NCBI RefSeq assembly: GCF_004143485.2
Contig: NZ_RXOB02000032.1
Location: 62,001 to 126,000, forward strand
Direction of reading: 5' to 3'
DNA: 64,000 bases
Origin: Halorussus amylolyticus
GTDB taxonomy: Archaea; Halobacteriota; Halobacteria; Halobacteriales; Haladaptataceae
The number at the start of each line of letters is the position of its first letter. Within the stretch, counting starts at the first letter, position 1. The translations under genes and the position numbers were made by a program. Under the pieces are notes generated by a model. The model was given only the letters and a program-made list of their open reading frames with translations. It was not told the DNA's origin and did not search any database. Below, one piece after another: positions 35,272-44,012 of the stretch.

Positions 35272-36087
35272 ATGATCCGAACGCTGGTAACCGGCGCAAC
35301 AGGGACACTCGGGACGGCACTCTGCCAGCGACTCACCGCAACCGGACACGCTGTCCGGGCGGCAAGCCGTTCACCTCCCACAGAGACTGAACAGAACTTT
35401 GAGTGGGTAGAATTCGACTTGAGCGAGGGTACGGGCATCGACACAGCGCTCGAAAACATCGATATCGTCATCCACACGTCGACGGCCCCACAAGGCGATA
35501 CAGCGGCGGTTGATGTACAGGGTACCAAACGACTTCTCGAAGGAGCCGAGAAGGCCAGCGTGGAGAATTTCATCTACCCCTCCATCGTCGGTATCGACGA
35601 CATCCCATTCTCCTACTACAAACACAAGGTCACCGCCGAGACGGCAGTCGAGGAGAGCGATGTACCCGCGACTATCGTCCGGGCGACGCAGTTTCACTCG
35701 TTCGTCGCGGAAATGCTGGACTCCATAGCGAAACTCCCGGTGTGGCCTCTCCCAACAAAAATGCAGATTCAGCCCATCGATGTGGGCGAAGTCGCGGATA
35801 GTATTGTGGACCACGCGACGCTGACAGCGAGCGGTCGAGTCGGCCCGGTTGGTGGCCCTGAAATCCACTCAGTCGGCGAACTCGCACAAGCGTACCGCGA
35901 GTCGCGCAGTCTCCGACGTCCTATCATCAGGTTTCCTATCCCCAGCAAAACTGTGACGGCGTTTCGGAGTGGTAATGCGACCTGTCCTGATCACATGGTT
36001 GGGAGAGTCACTTGGGAAGAGTGGCTCACGAACCGCTATGCGAGTGGAGTAGACGAAACCAACTCTCGTGCGCAGTCGCCAATGTGA
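35272..36087 (+). CDS. NmrA/atypical SDR NAD(P)-binding protein
   Basis: 271 residues. MIRTLVTGATGTLGTALCQR is the GxxGxxG Rossmann start of atypical short-chain dehydrogenases. DIVIHTSTAPQ and the region around YPSIVGIDDIPFSYYKHKVT (Y-x3-K present) follow. The C-terminal half resembles NmrA/NAD(P)H quinone-reductase-like proteins rather than classical SDRs. It probably binds NADPH and may act on quinones or sense redox state. Divergent from the Bat-type regulator gene. Confidence 0.85.
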   Translation: MIRTLVTGATGTLGTALCQRLTATGHAVRAASRSPPTETEQNFEWVEFDLSEGTGIDTALENIDIVIHTSTAPQGDTAAVDVQGTKRLLEGAEKASVENFIYPSIVGIDDIPFSYYKHKVTAETAVEESDVPATIVRATQFHSFVAEMLDSIAKLPVWPLPTKMQIQPIDVGEVADSIVDHATLTASGRVGPVGGPEIHSVGELAQAYRESRSLRRPIIRFPIPSKTVTAFRSGNATCPDHMVGRVTWEEWLTNRYASGVDETNSRAQSPM

Positions 36088-36090
36088 CTG

Positions 36091-36438
36091 CTATTGGAGC
36101 GACACTACCGAATTCTCGCCACGAATCTGGATCCATTGATCATTGGGGTAAACGCGATTGTCGCTCATAATGAGTTCTGGCGGGACAACCTCGTAGTCAA
36201 CGTACAATTCGTCCAATCCGATTGCTCTCGCCACTATACCGCGGTGGTGCCCGTCGTCCATCACATAGAAGCCGCCGCCGCGCCGCTGAAGCATCGGTGG
36301 AACCGTATTCTGTATCTCAAAGTCTCTGTTGAGCATGTACGCCAATATCTTCTTGATACGGTGCTTCTCCAGTCGGTTCGTCGGAAACGGCGTGGGCCGA
36401 ACGTGTCGAGGGGATTCTCTCCCCGCCAGTTCGACACC
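36091..36438 (-). pseudogene. ParB-like nuclease/partition-domain gene, 5' broken
   Basis: The open frame reads ESPRHVRPTPFPTNRLEKHR, IKKILAYMLNRDFEIQNTVP, FYVMDDGHHRGIVARAIGLD and ELYVDYEVVPPEL. D-G-H-H-R followed by A-R-x-x-G is the ParB/Srx N-terminal signature (usually DGxHR). No ATG or GTG precedes these motifs before an upstream TGA; a TTG at 36345 could start a shorter product. Plasmid partition or regulatory role inferred from the fold. Confidence 0.55.
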
Positions 36439-36565
36439 TCAAGAGTGGTGAGACACACTTCTACACGCACGACTCTAACCTTACGTTCAACGGTGGTGCG
36501 ACCGAAGACGGCGGAGTTACTGCCGTCCTATCGCAGGAGAGACAAACACAAACCGTACGGTTTGG

Positions 36566-37324
36566 GTGCGTGAGGATGATGCAATCATCCTCCGGGACGA
36601 GACTGGAACGGAGCATCTCCGGACGTCGTCGCTTGCGTCCGTAACTAAAGACCGAGTGCCAGCAATATACAGCTACGATCAGACTGCAAACGAGTATATT
36701 GTCCATGCTCATGGTGAGACGTACACCTACGAGTCGAAATCCGCATTTGAGGACGCCTGGGTTCCCATCAAAAAGCCGTTCGTCCCTGAGGATGAGCTTC
36801 CACACCCAACCTACGGGAGCGATGCGTACGGAATCGTGATTCTCCCGACAGACGGTGATCCGATGTTCTACAAAAACGGGACAACGAGTTCACTCCACGC
36901 GCTGCTCGACACATCGTTTACCGTTAGCTCTCCGGACTCACTTGAGAACCGAACCCAGTCCGGTCGGGGTCAAAAGACTACAGAACCGGAGACACCGGAT
37001 GGACTCACTTCTGATGACCTTGAGGTTTCTGAGCTCCCCCTACAGGATGAGAATTGGAAGGAAGATCCGGACACCGCAATCGGACGCTTCGCGGCCGAAT
37101 GGATTCGCGAGGACGAAGACGAATCAGTCACCTCTGCAGAGGTGTACACGGTCTACGAAACGTGGGCTGACACCCATGATGTAGACCCAGATTCAAAGAG
37201 TTGGTTCGGTCGTCGTCTCGGTAATCACGTGACCTTCGACCGAACAACTGAGCGGAAAGGTGGGTCACAAGTGCGGTGCTACGCTGGCATCGCACTTCAC
37301 CAACTGGAGGAGGACGATGAATAG
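36566..37324 (+). CDS. Plasmid replication-associated protein with primase C-terminal winged-helix-like domain
   Basis: 252 residues from a GTG. The N-terminal half has no recognised domain (SAFEDAWVPIKKPFVPEDEL). The C-terminal 85, DTAIGRFAAEWIREDEDESV with SAEVYTVYETWADTHDVDPD and SKSWFGRRLGNHVTFDR, follow the pattern of the winged-helix domain at the end of D5/NrS-1-type primase-helicases. The open frame continues upstream with no better start, so the 5' end is uncertain. It precedes the NrS-1 polymerase-like gene by 346 nt on the same strand. Confidence 0.6.
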   Translation: MREDDAIILRDETGTEHLRTSSLASVTKDRVPAIYSYDQTANEYIVHAHGETYTYESKSAFEDAWVPIKKPFVPEDELPHPTYGSDAYGIVILPTDGDPMFYKNGTTSSLHALLDTSFTVSSPDSLENRTQSGRGQKTTEPETPDGLTSDDLEVSELPLQDENWKEDPDTAIGRFAAEWIREDEDESVTSAEVYTVYETWADTHDVDPDSKSWFGRRLGNHVTFDRTTERKGGSQVRCYAGIALHQLEEDDE

Positions 37325-37435
37325 CGGATTCAGCCATTTTGGACTAGCTGAACGTCTCAAACAGCATTTTATGGTATGGCAGCAGCCCCAGATATCCGTC
37401 GGCCAGCAATCTCGGGAAAAACGCAAGACTGCGTC

Positions 37436-37467
37436 GTGTTACGGCAATAGGTGGATTGCCGTAACAC
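37436..37467. promoter_or_regulatory. Perfect 13-bp stem-loop upstream of the primase-like gene
   Basis: GTGTTACGGCAAT and ATTGCCGTAACAC are exact complements separated by the 6-nt loop AGGTGG. The structure lies 203 nt before the primase-like start and 111 nt after the preceding gene, in a non-coding stretch. No T-run follows. It could be a replication-origin feature, an operator or an RNA structure. Confidence 0.7.
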
Positions 37468-37670
37468 GCAAACCAGCCTCTCGAAATGCTGTAAATGCTG
37501 TTCAAATGCATTTCACGGACTGTACGTTGGAATGGCGGATTCAGTTACAGCAAAAACCAACTACTATAGAATGGGGGTTCCCATTGGAACTCTCGGATTG
37601 AGTGGGGAGCGAGATGGTGGGGAGTTTCTGGTGGCTCGCTTGGGGCGAGAGCCATGCGAGGTGACTTCGA

Positions 37671-38915
37671 GTGAGTGTTGATGCGAGTATCCTGCCAGAT
37701 GAGTTGTGCGAGCGCGAGCAGTGGGTGTGTTGGAAGGAGGAAGAACGGGATGGGAAGGCAACGAAGATTCCGGTAACACCGGGAAGTGGTGGGTTCGCGT
37801 CCTCGACGGATTCGGAGACATGGACCGAGTTGAAAACCGCACTTGAGTACGTTGAAGCGGGGAATGCTGACGGTGTAGGATTCGTCTTTACCGATGATGA
37901 TCCGATTGTGGGTGTAGACCTCGACGACTGCCGGGACCCCGAAACCGAGGATTCCGACGAGGCGGCACGAGACATTATCGAGCGTCTCGACTCGTACACC
38001 GAGGTGTCTCCGTCCGGCACTGGGTATCATGTCCTGATCAAGGGCGACCTCCCCGAAGGAAGGAATCGACGGGGGAGTTTCGAGTTGTATGAGACGGTGC
38101 GGTTCTTTACTGTGACCGGCAACCATGTCGATGGAACACCAACCCGCGTCGCCCGGCGACAGGACGCGCTCGTGGCGATTCATCGTGAGTACGTCCAAGA
38201 CACCGATGACAATTCAAATGCCGAACCTGACCACTGTGAGAGCGCTGATGAGCCGTCCGCGACGGACGGATCGGCCGATGTCGATGTGGACCTTGCGGAC
38301 GAGGAGTTGCTTGAGAAGGCAGTGAATGCCGCGAACGGTGCAAAGTTTGAGCGCCTCTGGAACGGGAATACAGGCGGGTACGATAGTCAGTCAGAGGCCG
38401 ATATGGCGCTCTGTAATCTGCTTGCGTTCTGGACTGGGGGCGACCAAGCGCGGATGGACGATTTATTCCGGCAGTCGGGATTGCTTCGTGAAAAATGGGA
38501 CGAGGTCCACTACGCAGACGGGTCGACGTACGGGGAGAAGACGATTGAGCGAGCAGTTGGAAATACCTCGGCATTCTACGATCCAGAACCGAGGAAGGAA
38601 TCGACTCGGGACTCCGCTTCGACTGCGGACTCGTCTGTCGATACTGACCGTGGTCAGGTGTATCTCGTCGAGAAAAATCGGCTGTTATCGGAGCGTGTTG
38701 AGGAGTTAGAGACACTTCTTGAGTGGAAGAACGAGCACATTAAAGTACTTGAAGCGGAAGTGGAACAGCTTACAGTCGAATTTGCGGAGCGTGATCAAGC
38801 GACAGATCAGACCCACGAGGAGCGTGTTGATGATGCGAACCTGGATAATGATGGGGCGCAACTGGGGTCTGTCTGGGGTCGGACGAAGCAGTTGTTCGGG
38901 AAAGGCTCCAAGTAA
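37671..38915 (+). CDS. NrS-1 polymerase-like primase/polymerase domain protein
   Basis: 414 residues. ELCEREQWVCWKEEERDGKA, TKIPVTPGSGGFASSTD and GVGFVFTDDDPIVGVDLDDC (D-x-D catalytic pair), then SPSGTGYHVLIKGDLPEGRN and FFTVTGNHVDGTP, follow the archaeo-eukaryotic primase-like core of the phage NrS-1 polymerase family. After a Ser/Asp-rich linker, ADMALCNLLAFWTGGDQARM and FRQSGLLREKWDE are the helical domain usual for the family. The last 60 residues are the coiled-coil module that recurs at 29.4 and 43.7 kb. No helicase domain is attached. Probably plasmid or virus replication. Confidence 0.82.
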   Translation: MSVDASILPDELCEREQWVCWKEEERDGKATKIPVTPGSGGFASSTDSETWTELKTALEYVEAGNADGVGFVFTDDDPIVGVDLDDCRDPETEDSDEAARDIIERLDSYTEVSPSGTGYHVLIKGDLPEGRNRRGSFELYETVRFFTVTGNHVDGTPTRVARRQDALVAIHREYVQDTDDNSNAEPDHCESADEPSATDGSADVDVDLADEELLEKAVNAANGAKFERLWNGNTGGYDSQSEADMALCNLLAFWTGGDQARMDDLFRQSGLLREKWDEVHYADGSTYGEKTIERAVGNTSAFYDPEPRKESTRDSASTADSSVDTDRGQVYLVEKNRLLSERVEELETLLEWKNEHIKVLEAEVEQLTVEFAERDQATDQTHEERVDDANLDNDGAQLGSVWGRTKQLFGKGSK

Positions 38916-38990
38916 TGGTTTTTGTGTGCCAAAGAGGTGAGGCGCATACTGTGGGAGAGTAGGGAAGTTGTGACAGTAGTTAGTAGCACG
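38742..38990 (+). repeat. Primase C-terminal module, copy B (in its parent gene)
   Basis: VLEAEVEQLTVEFAERDQAT, DQTHEERVDDANLD and GSVWGRTKQLFGKGSK form the intact version, followed by shared non-coding DNA (TTTTGTGTGCCA and GTGAGGCGCA) that also follows copy C. The three copies thus share both the coding end and part of the 3' flank. Confidence 0.8.
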
Positions 38991-39024
38991 GTTTCATTAT
39001 TCAGGATTGCCTGTGTAACCGTCG

Positions 39025-39112
39025 CTCAATCCGGAACGTGTATCTATCACTGCCACTGACGGTTTGACGAACAGTTGTCAGAAATAGCGTGCTGAATACA
39101 GGGCGCATATCG
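39025..39112 (+). repeat. ~90-bp dispersed repeat, copy 1
   Basis: The stretch GAACGTGTATCTATCACTG ... TCAGAAATA ... GTGCTGAATACAGGGCGCAT recurs in inverted orientation at 62306-62400 with about 80 percent identity. It lies in a 350-base non-coding interval between the primase-like gene and the GNAT gene; nothing else is seen in that interval. Probably the end of an insertion sequence or a MITE. Confidence 0.75.
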
Positions 39113-39268
39113 GTTACTGAACTATCGCGCTAACCCCCTACAGAGTATCGACGCTGGGAAGAATTCACCTTCCCCGTCGTCGTCTTCGTGAGTCCGACAG
39201 CCCCCTATGTAAGGCACTCACACGCGAACCGCCCTAATACTCAAGAGTGGTCAATATGATGTGCCAGT

Positions 39269-40363
39269 ATGCAGATTCGGCGTGTTCGCAACGAAGAGGC
39301 GGCTCTACACCACTACGTTGAGAAGTGCTGGATACCCTACCACGAGGAGTTGAGTGAAACCGTCGCCTCGCATTCCCTGATCGACGACCTCGATATACAG
39401 GATGTAGTCGAGTTCCACCTCGACCTGCTCGATACACCATCGAACCGTTTGTGGGTTGCACTTGACGACGTTGACGACCCCACGAGGTCACTGTCGACGG
39501 TCGACGCCACGTTCGCCGGGTTCGTGCGGACGCGTCTCAGAGAATCTCCTAAGCACTTCGACTGGCCAGACAGACTCAACGTCAGTGATGTCTGGGTACA
39601 CGAGTCCTATCGGGGGTCAGGACTCGCCGACGACCTCATTGCACGCGTGATGCAACAAGCGCGGGAGGACGGCTGTGCAGAGCTGACACTCGACGTCGCA
39701 ATCGAGAACGAGCGAGCGATTGCCTACTACGAGAACCTCGGCTTCGAGGTTCAGGGCTTTCGGATGCACGTGCCTCTGCAGGACGTCACGCTGGAAGTCA
39801 GTGACAGTGAACCGATGACCGGTGCTCACTCGACTGTCCATCTCCGCCGGGTTCGGGTCGATGAAGACACCATGCATCGGTTCGTTGAGGAGTGCTGGTT
39901 CCCGTTCTGGCGAGATCTGGGTGACGCCGTCGGTGAGCAACATCTCGTTCCGGACATCGACCGGGACGCGCTGGTCGAGGAACACCTCGAAGGGTACGAC
40001 GTGCCAGACAGGCGATGTTGGGTCGCTCTCGACGACGTTGAGGACGAGACAGTCCGCCTTGACGAGACTGACGCAGTCTTTGCCGGTTGGCTGAATGCCG
40101 GGGTCGAACCGGGTGACCGATTCCTTGACCCGCCGGAACGGCTATTCATCGGCAATCTGTATGTCGAATCCACTTACAGAGGGTCAGGACTTGCCGATCA
40201 TCTCATCCTGCGGGCGATGCAATACGCACGTGAGGAAGGGTGTGGCGAACTCTCGCTCGGAGTGGAAGTTGGCAATGAGCGAGCAGTGGCGTACTACGAG
40301 AAACTTGGGTTCGAACCACATCGACAGCGGATGTCTGTCTCCCTTGATGCTGTCGGAGTGTAG
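39269..40363 (+). CDS. Two-domain GNAT N-acetyltransferase
   Basis: 364 residues made of two homologous GNAT domains of about 180 residues each. The acetyl-CoA loop (R/Q-x-x-G-x-G/A) appears as VHESYRGSGLADDLIARVMQ in the first and VESTYRGSGLADHLILRAMQ in the second. Each is followed by NERAIAYYENLGFE or NERAVAYYEKLGFE. The halves are close to each other, so this is an internal duplication. Substrate unknown. A short TATA-like element precedes the ATG. Confidence 0.9.
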   Translation: MQIRRVRNEEAALHHYVEKCWIPYHEELSETVASHSLIDDLDIQDVVEFHLDLLDTPSNRLWVALDDVDDPTRSLSTVDATFAGFVRTRLRESPKHFDWPDRLNVSDVWVHESYRGSGLADDLIARVMQQAREDGCAELTLDVAIENERAIAYYENLGFEVQGFRMHVPLQDVTLEVSDSEPMTGAHSTVHLRRVRVDEDTMHRFVEECWFPFWRDLGDAVGEQHLVPDIDRDALVEEHLEGYDVPDRRCWVALDDVEDETVRLDETDAVFAGWLNAGVEPGDRFLDPPERLFIGNLYVESTYRGSGLADHLILRAMQYAREEGCGELSLGVEVGNERAVAYYEKLGFEPHRQRMSVSLDAVGV

Positions 40364-40694
40364 CGTTTGCTAGCTCAGCGAACGGATACTAGGAGGCTGA
40401 ATTTCGAGGTTTCGTCAGGGCCGAGAATCTTGCCGGGGGTGCTTCAGGCCTTGGTTCCAAATCGGACGAGTTCGTCACTACTGAATACACCCTCTGTATT
40501 CAGCACGCATCCTGAGACATCATATGTGGATAGTAGGAAGTCTCATGGTCAATTCGCACCACGCATCTACTACCACCTGTTTTCCAGTTACTACTCGTTT
40601 CAACATCGCCTACCCAATCTCTGTGAGCGAACCCTGTCCTGTGAGTTCCGCCACAGAATGACGTTTGTACTTCCCCTTCGTTCGATACAGCCAG
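40364..40694. other. Intergenic interval with a GTATTCAG palindrome
   Basis: No gene is seen. CTGAATAC and GTATTCAG (40481-40503) form an inverted repeat with a 7-nt loop, continuing into the GTATTCAGCACGC word that recurs at five places in the window. Confidence 0.6.
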
Positions 40695-41618
40695 ATGAAT
40701 GCGGAGGATTTTCTGACCCAACTCCACACGACGTGTGCTGAAGCCATTACGGAGTATCGGACTCAATTCCTGGACCATCCACCATTGTCCGAACGCCTCC
40801 GCTACGACAGTGACACTCCCTTCGCGAGTGAGGCGGATCTCCATCGGTGCTTTCAAGAATTCATTCAGATCTACGACGACCTTTTCGAGGTGGATTCAAC
40901 GCCCTACCGAAACCAGTGGCGCGATCATCTCGTCTATGATGTGTCTCGGCGAGAGCATCTCAGGCTCATGGCCAGCGACCCACCGTCCTCACTCATGTTA
41001 GTCTGGATTGGGGGTCGCTACGCTGGGAGTACAGGCCACATCGGCGTCAGTACTGGCCGACTTCCCGTGCCGAGAGCATACTCACTACTTGCCTCCGAAC
41101 TCCTCCACGCATACCAAGACTGCTTTGACTCCCCAACCGGGAACCACCCCTACCTCCAGGAAGGAATGGATCGTGCAGCTTCGGCTCAAGCACTCGCACA
41201 ACTTCCTCACACCCTCGACGAAGATAATGCAGTGGCTCATGCTGCAAACAGGCAACGAGCAAAAGCGCTCCTCGCAGGGACGCTCGCGCATGGTACTCGC
41301 CACGGCGGGATTACACCAGCATCCGTCCGTGACCTTGGCGTCACCACCGACGAACTCTCAGCCCTCCAAGCAGCACTTCCATGGCGGGTACTTGGTAGGG
41401 TTCAGCCCCGGTATCGATGGGGAAGTGTTGCATTCCTCCCGAATTACGACCTCTTCGGCTCCCTCCTACTAGTCAGCGAGACTATGGGCGTCTCGGACAC
41501 CTACAGCCGTGCATTCTGGGGTGACCACCCGTGGGACGAACTAATTGCGGATATTCAATCAATCAAACCCGGTTGGTTGTGGCGGTACTACCACCGGCCG
41601 AAAACGAACCGCCTCTGA
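40695..41618 (+). CDS. Uncharacterised haloarchaeal protein
   Basis: 307 residues from the ATG at 40695. I recognise no domain. Visible features are DLFEVDSTPYRNQWRDHLVY, SLMLVWIGGRYAGSTGHIGV, SELLHAYQDCFDSPTGNHPY and GDHPWDELIADIQSIKPGWL WRYYH. The spacing ELLHAY/LQEGMDRAAS/HAANRQRA suggests a mostly helical protein. There are no membrane segments or signal peptide. Composition is typical for the host, so it is probably real. Confidence 0.6.
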   Translation: MNAEDFLTQLHTTCAEAITEYRTQFLDHPPLSERLRYDSDTPFASEADLHRCFQEFIQIYDDLFEVDSTPYRNQWRDHLVYDVSRREHLRLMASDPPSSLMLVWIGGRYAGSTGHIGVSTGRLPVPRAYSLLASELLHAYQDCFDSPTGNHPYLQEGMDRAASAQALAQLPHTLDEDNAVAHAANRQRAKALLAGTLAHGTRHGGITPASVRDLGVTTDELSALQAALPWRVLGRVQPRYRWGSVAFLPNYDLFGSLLLVSETMGVSDTYSRAFWGDHPWDELIADIQSIKPGWLWRYYHRPKTNRL

Positions 41619-41624
41619 ACTCCT

Positions 41625-41798
41625 CTACGAAGGAAAATTGCTGGCAGTCGTCGAATTGGCGATTGTAGAATCGGCAGTGGTAGTGTCTGACGCCGAGGAG
41701 CTATCGCTACCATCTTGACAGCCTGCGAGAGCGACTATTCCGGAGACAGTCAGACCGTTAAGGAACTTCCTTCGATCCAGAATACGGTCCTCGCTCAT
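41625..41798 (-). pseudogene. Tat-lipoprotein signal fragment
   Basis: 57 codons: MSEDRILDRRKFLNGLTVSG then IVALAGCQDGSDSSSASDTT and a Thr/Ser tail. DRRKFLNG is a twin-arginine motif and LAGC a lipobox, so this is the export signal and linker of a haloarchaeal lipoprotein. The mature domain is missing. It precedes an intact lipoprotein gene on the same strand and may be a severed relative. Confidence 0.6.
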
Positions 41799-41940
41799 CG
41801 ATAAGTCACGTTATGACCACTGTCTACAGACAGGACGTATATATCTTAATAAAGATAGTGTGCGCACACTTCGGAGAGTGCTACGAATACTTTGAGATAT
41901 CGCCCTGAACAGATAGGGACGGGATAGCTGGTAGGATCGT

Positions 41941-43698
41941 TTAGTCCGGTTGCTGGAATTGCTTGATGATCTCCAAGTACACCGTTCCGTAGTCCGTTCC
42001 TCTGAAGGAACCGGGTTCGATCTGGGTTCCCTCGGCCCAGTCGTTCCACGTGGCGACGTTGATCATATCGGTCGTGGCGTACTCCGCCGCCATCTGGAGG
42101 ATCTCCTCGAAGCGGTCGGTGCTGCGCGGGATGTGTCGGTCGTCCCCCCATCGCGCATTCGCTCGGTCGTCGAAGCCCGGAAAGACGGTGGGGAAAAACT
42201 CCATGTCGTTGTTGGTCGTGAACTCGCGGGTGGCGCTGTACTGCGCTTCGAGATCAGTGATCACTTCCTCCCAGTCGTAGGTTTCACCGCCATCGTGGTC
42301 GCCGAGGTCCGGCCCGGTCCACGTGGAAATACCGTCCCACTGCGTCGCCATCGTTCGGAACTCGTCGTCTTCGTACCCCGTCGCTGCTGGGCCCATGTTC
42401 GCGACGAGGAACGGTTCGACCCCATCGACGGTGAGCCGTGACCGGATATCCTCGACGAACGCCTCGTAACTCCCCCACTCGTCCATCAGTTTCGCGCGTT
42501 CCTCCTCGACGTATACGAACGCGTGGACCCACCAGAAGTTGAAGACCGGACGACCGTCGTAGGTTGCGGCGTTATCGCGTTCGATGATGTTCTTTCGGAG
42601 AAATTCCATGTCCTCCGGGACGACGTCCTCCTTCCAACTCTGGTCCATCGTCTCCGCGAACGCGTTGTGTGTAACTTTGGCGTGGATATCGATCTGGTCG
42701 GTCAAGTCCGACTCGAGGACATTCTCGAGCGTCCGCCGCGCCGTTCCGCGGCCAGAATAGGTGTATATGAGTCGGTCGATCCCGTGACCGGTCATCTGGT
42801 CGATGTGCCGACTCACCGTCTCGCGGGGATACGGTTGGTCGTACTCCGAAGCCGGATCCGCAATATCGTCCGGGAGCACTTCTGCAAGGACTTCTCCGGT
42901 GAACGGCAGATAGTACGTCCCAATATCCATCTGCGTTTCGTCCATCGAGTCGTACTTCCGGACGTAGGTGTCGGCCTCGCCTTCCGTCGCGTTGCCGTTC
43001 CAGTCTTCGAGGAATGCTGTCACCGTATTCTGCTGGAACGTGGCGTCTTCTGGGGTGTCGATCACCCGATCCGTGCTGTATTCTTGCTGGCCCGAAACGC
43101 TTTCTTGGAACCGTGGCTCTTCTCCGAGAAGCGCCGCGACGTGTTCGAGACCGACGTCGTCCCGTCCCTCTAGGGAGAGAGCAATTTCTCCGACGTTCTT
43201 TGTCGGCTCGGCCGAGAAGCCAAGTAGCTCCGGCGCGGTTTCGTCCGGGACGAGAGTCGCGGTCGTCTCCTGGCCTGCCGTGTTCACGAGACGGAACCGA
43301 ACGCGCCCCGGTCGGTCGGACAGCGATGCCTGCTGGAGGTCGGTGAACTCGCCGTCGAGCGTGACCGTCTCTCCCTCGACGTCGGTGCGCTCGGTTTTGT
43401 CGCCGTATGAGACGACTACGGCCTGGAGTTCCTGCTCGTCCTGGCCCTCTAGGTGGAACGTGAGCACCTGCCCGTCGTCCCGTGGAGTAGCCTGACGCGA
43501 AACGATTCGCGGAGGACGGTCGGAACTGTTGGTGGTCGTGGCGGTCGTCATTTCCGTGGTAGACTGCGAAGAATCGGTCTGTTGGGCATTACAGCCCGCG
43601 ACAGCCGGGAGCAACGCGGTCGCCAGAACTCCACGCAGGTACTCCCGGCGCGTGGACGCGTCGTCTCGTCCATCCATCACGTCAGCGTCGAGAGGCAC
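41941..43698 (-). CDS. Secreted Tat lipoprotein, GH99/WbsX-like glycan-active protein
   Basis: 585 residues. The N-terminus TRREYLRGVLATALLPAVAG ending in a GC lipobox is a twin-arginine lipoprotein signal; a Thr/Ser linker follows. Residues about 60-240 are beta-rich. The catalytic-like domain contains DIGTYYLPFTGE, VFNFWWVHAFVYVEEERAKL, FFPTVFPGFDDRANARWGDD and the end motif INVATWNDWAEGTQIEPG, as in GH99/WbsX-like glycosidases (endo-mannanase type). Probably anchored outside the cell and acting on surface or environmental glycans. An ATG at 43677 is an alternative start. Confidence 0.8.
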   Translation of the reverse strand: MPLDADVMDGRDDASTRREYLRGVLATALLPAVAGCNAQQTDSSQSTTEMTTATTTNSSDRPPRIVSRQATPRDDGQVLTFHLEGQDEQELQAVVVSYGDKTERTDVEGETVTLDGEFTDLQQASLSDRPGRVRFRLVNTAGQETTATLVPDETAPELLGFSAEPTKNVGEIALSLEGRDDVGLEHVAALLGEEPRFQESVSGQQEYSTDRVIDTPEDATFQQNTVTAFLEDWNGNATEGEADTYVRKYDSMDETQMDIGTYYLPFTGEVLAEVLPDDIADPASEYDQPYPRETVSRHIDQMTGHGIDRLIYTYSGRGTARRTLENVLESDLTDQIDIHAKVTHNAFAETMDQSWKEDVVPEDMEFLRKNIIERDNAATYDGRPVFNFWWVHAFVYVEEERAKLMDEWGSYEAFVEDIRSRLTVDGVEPFLVANMGPAATGYEDDEFRTMATQWDGISTWTGPDLGDHDGGETYDWEEVITDLEAQYSATREFTTNNDMEFFPTVFPGFDDRANARWGDDRHIPRSTDRFEEILQMAAEYATTDMINVATWNDWAEGTQIEPGSFRGTDYGTVYLEIIKQFQQPD

Positions 43699-43709
43699 GC
43701 GTAAAGAAA

Positions 43710-43945
43710 GTGATGGTACGTGAACTCGAAGCAGAAGTTGAGCGGCTCACAGCCGAATTCACGGATCATGATCAAGCGACAGATCAGACCCACGAGGAGC
43801 AAGTCAGTAATGCGAGTGCGGATGATAAGGAGTCACAACCAGGGTCTGTTTGGGGTCGAACAAAGCGGTTATTCGGAAGCGACCCTGACGAGTAGTGATT
43901 TTTTGTGTGCCAGAAGAGTCAGGCGCACTCTGTCCGAGATCTTGA
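43710..43945 (+). repeat. Primase C-terminal module, copy C (orphan)
   Basis: VRELEAEVERLTAEFTDHDQ, ATDQTHEEQVSNASADDKES and GSVWGRTKRLFGSDPDE then stop, followed by the same 3' DNA as copy B (TTTTGTGTGCCAGA, CAGGCGCA). No primase core is attached; the module begins right at the end of the GH99-like gene. Intact frame of 61 codons, but probably not an independent gene. Confidence 0.8.
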
Positions 43946-43982
43946 GAACGCGGTAAACTACTCACCACCGAGTGCCAAATAG

Positions 43983-43998
43983 TTCGTACTAGTACGAA
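43983..43998. promoter_or_regulatory. 16-bp perfect palindromic operator
   Basis: TTCGTACTAGTACGAA is an exact palindrome 14 nt before the ATG of the DUF7342-like regulator gene, overlapping or next to its TATA region (ACTATTAGTAAA). The position suggests autoregulation by that protein. Confidence 0.7.
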
Positions 43999-44012
43999 AC
44001 TATTAGTAAACC

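Noticed and set aside
36566-38915. One continuous primase-helicase gene split by a frameshift
   Set aside because: The two frames are separated by 346 non-coding bases with a perfect hairpin, and the winged-helix part precedes rather than follows the primase part.
41860-41875. AGTGTGCGCACACT palindrome as an operator
   Set aside because: It lies between two converging or degraded genes, with no start codon close by.
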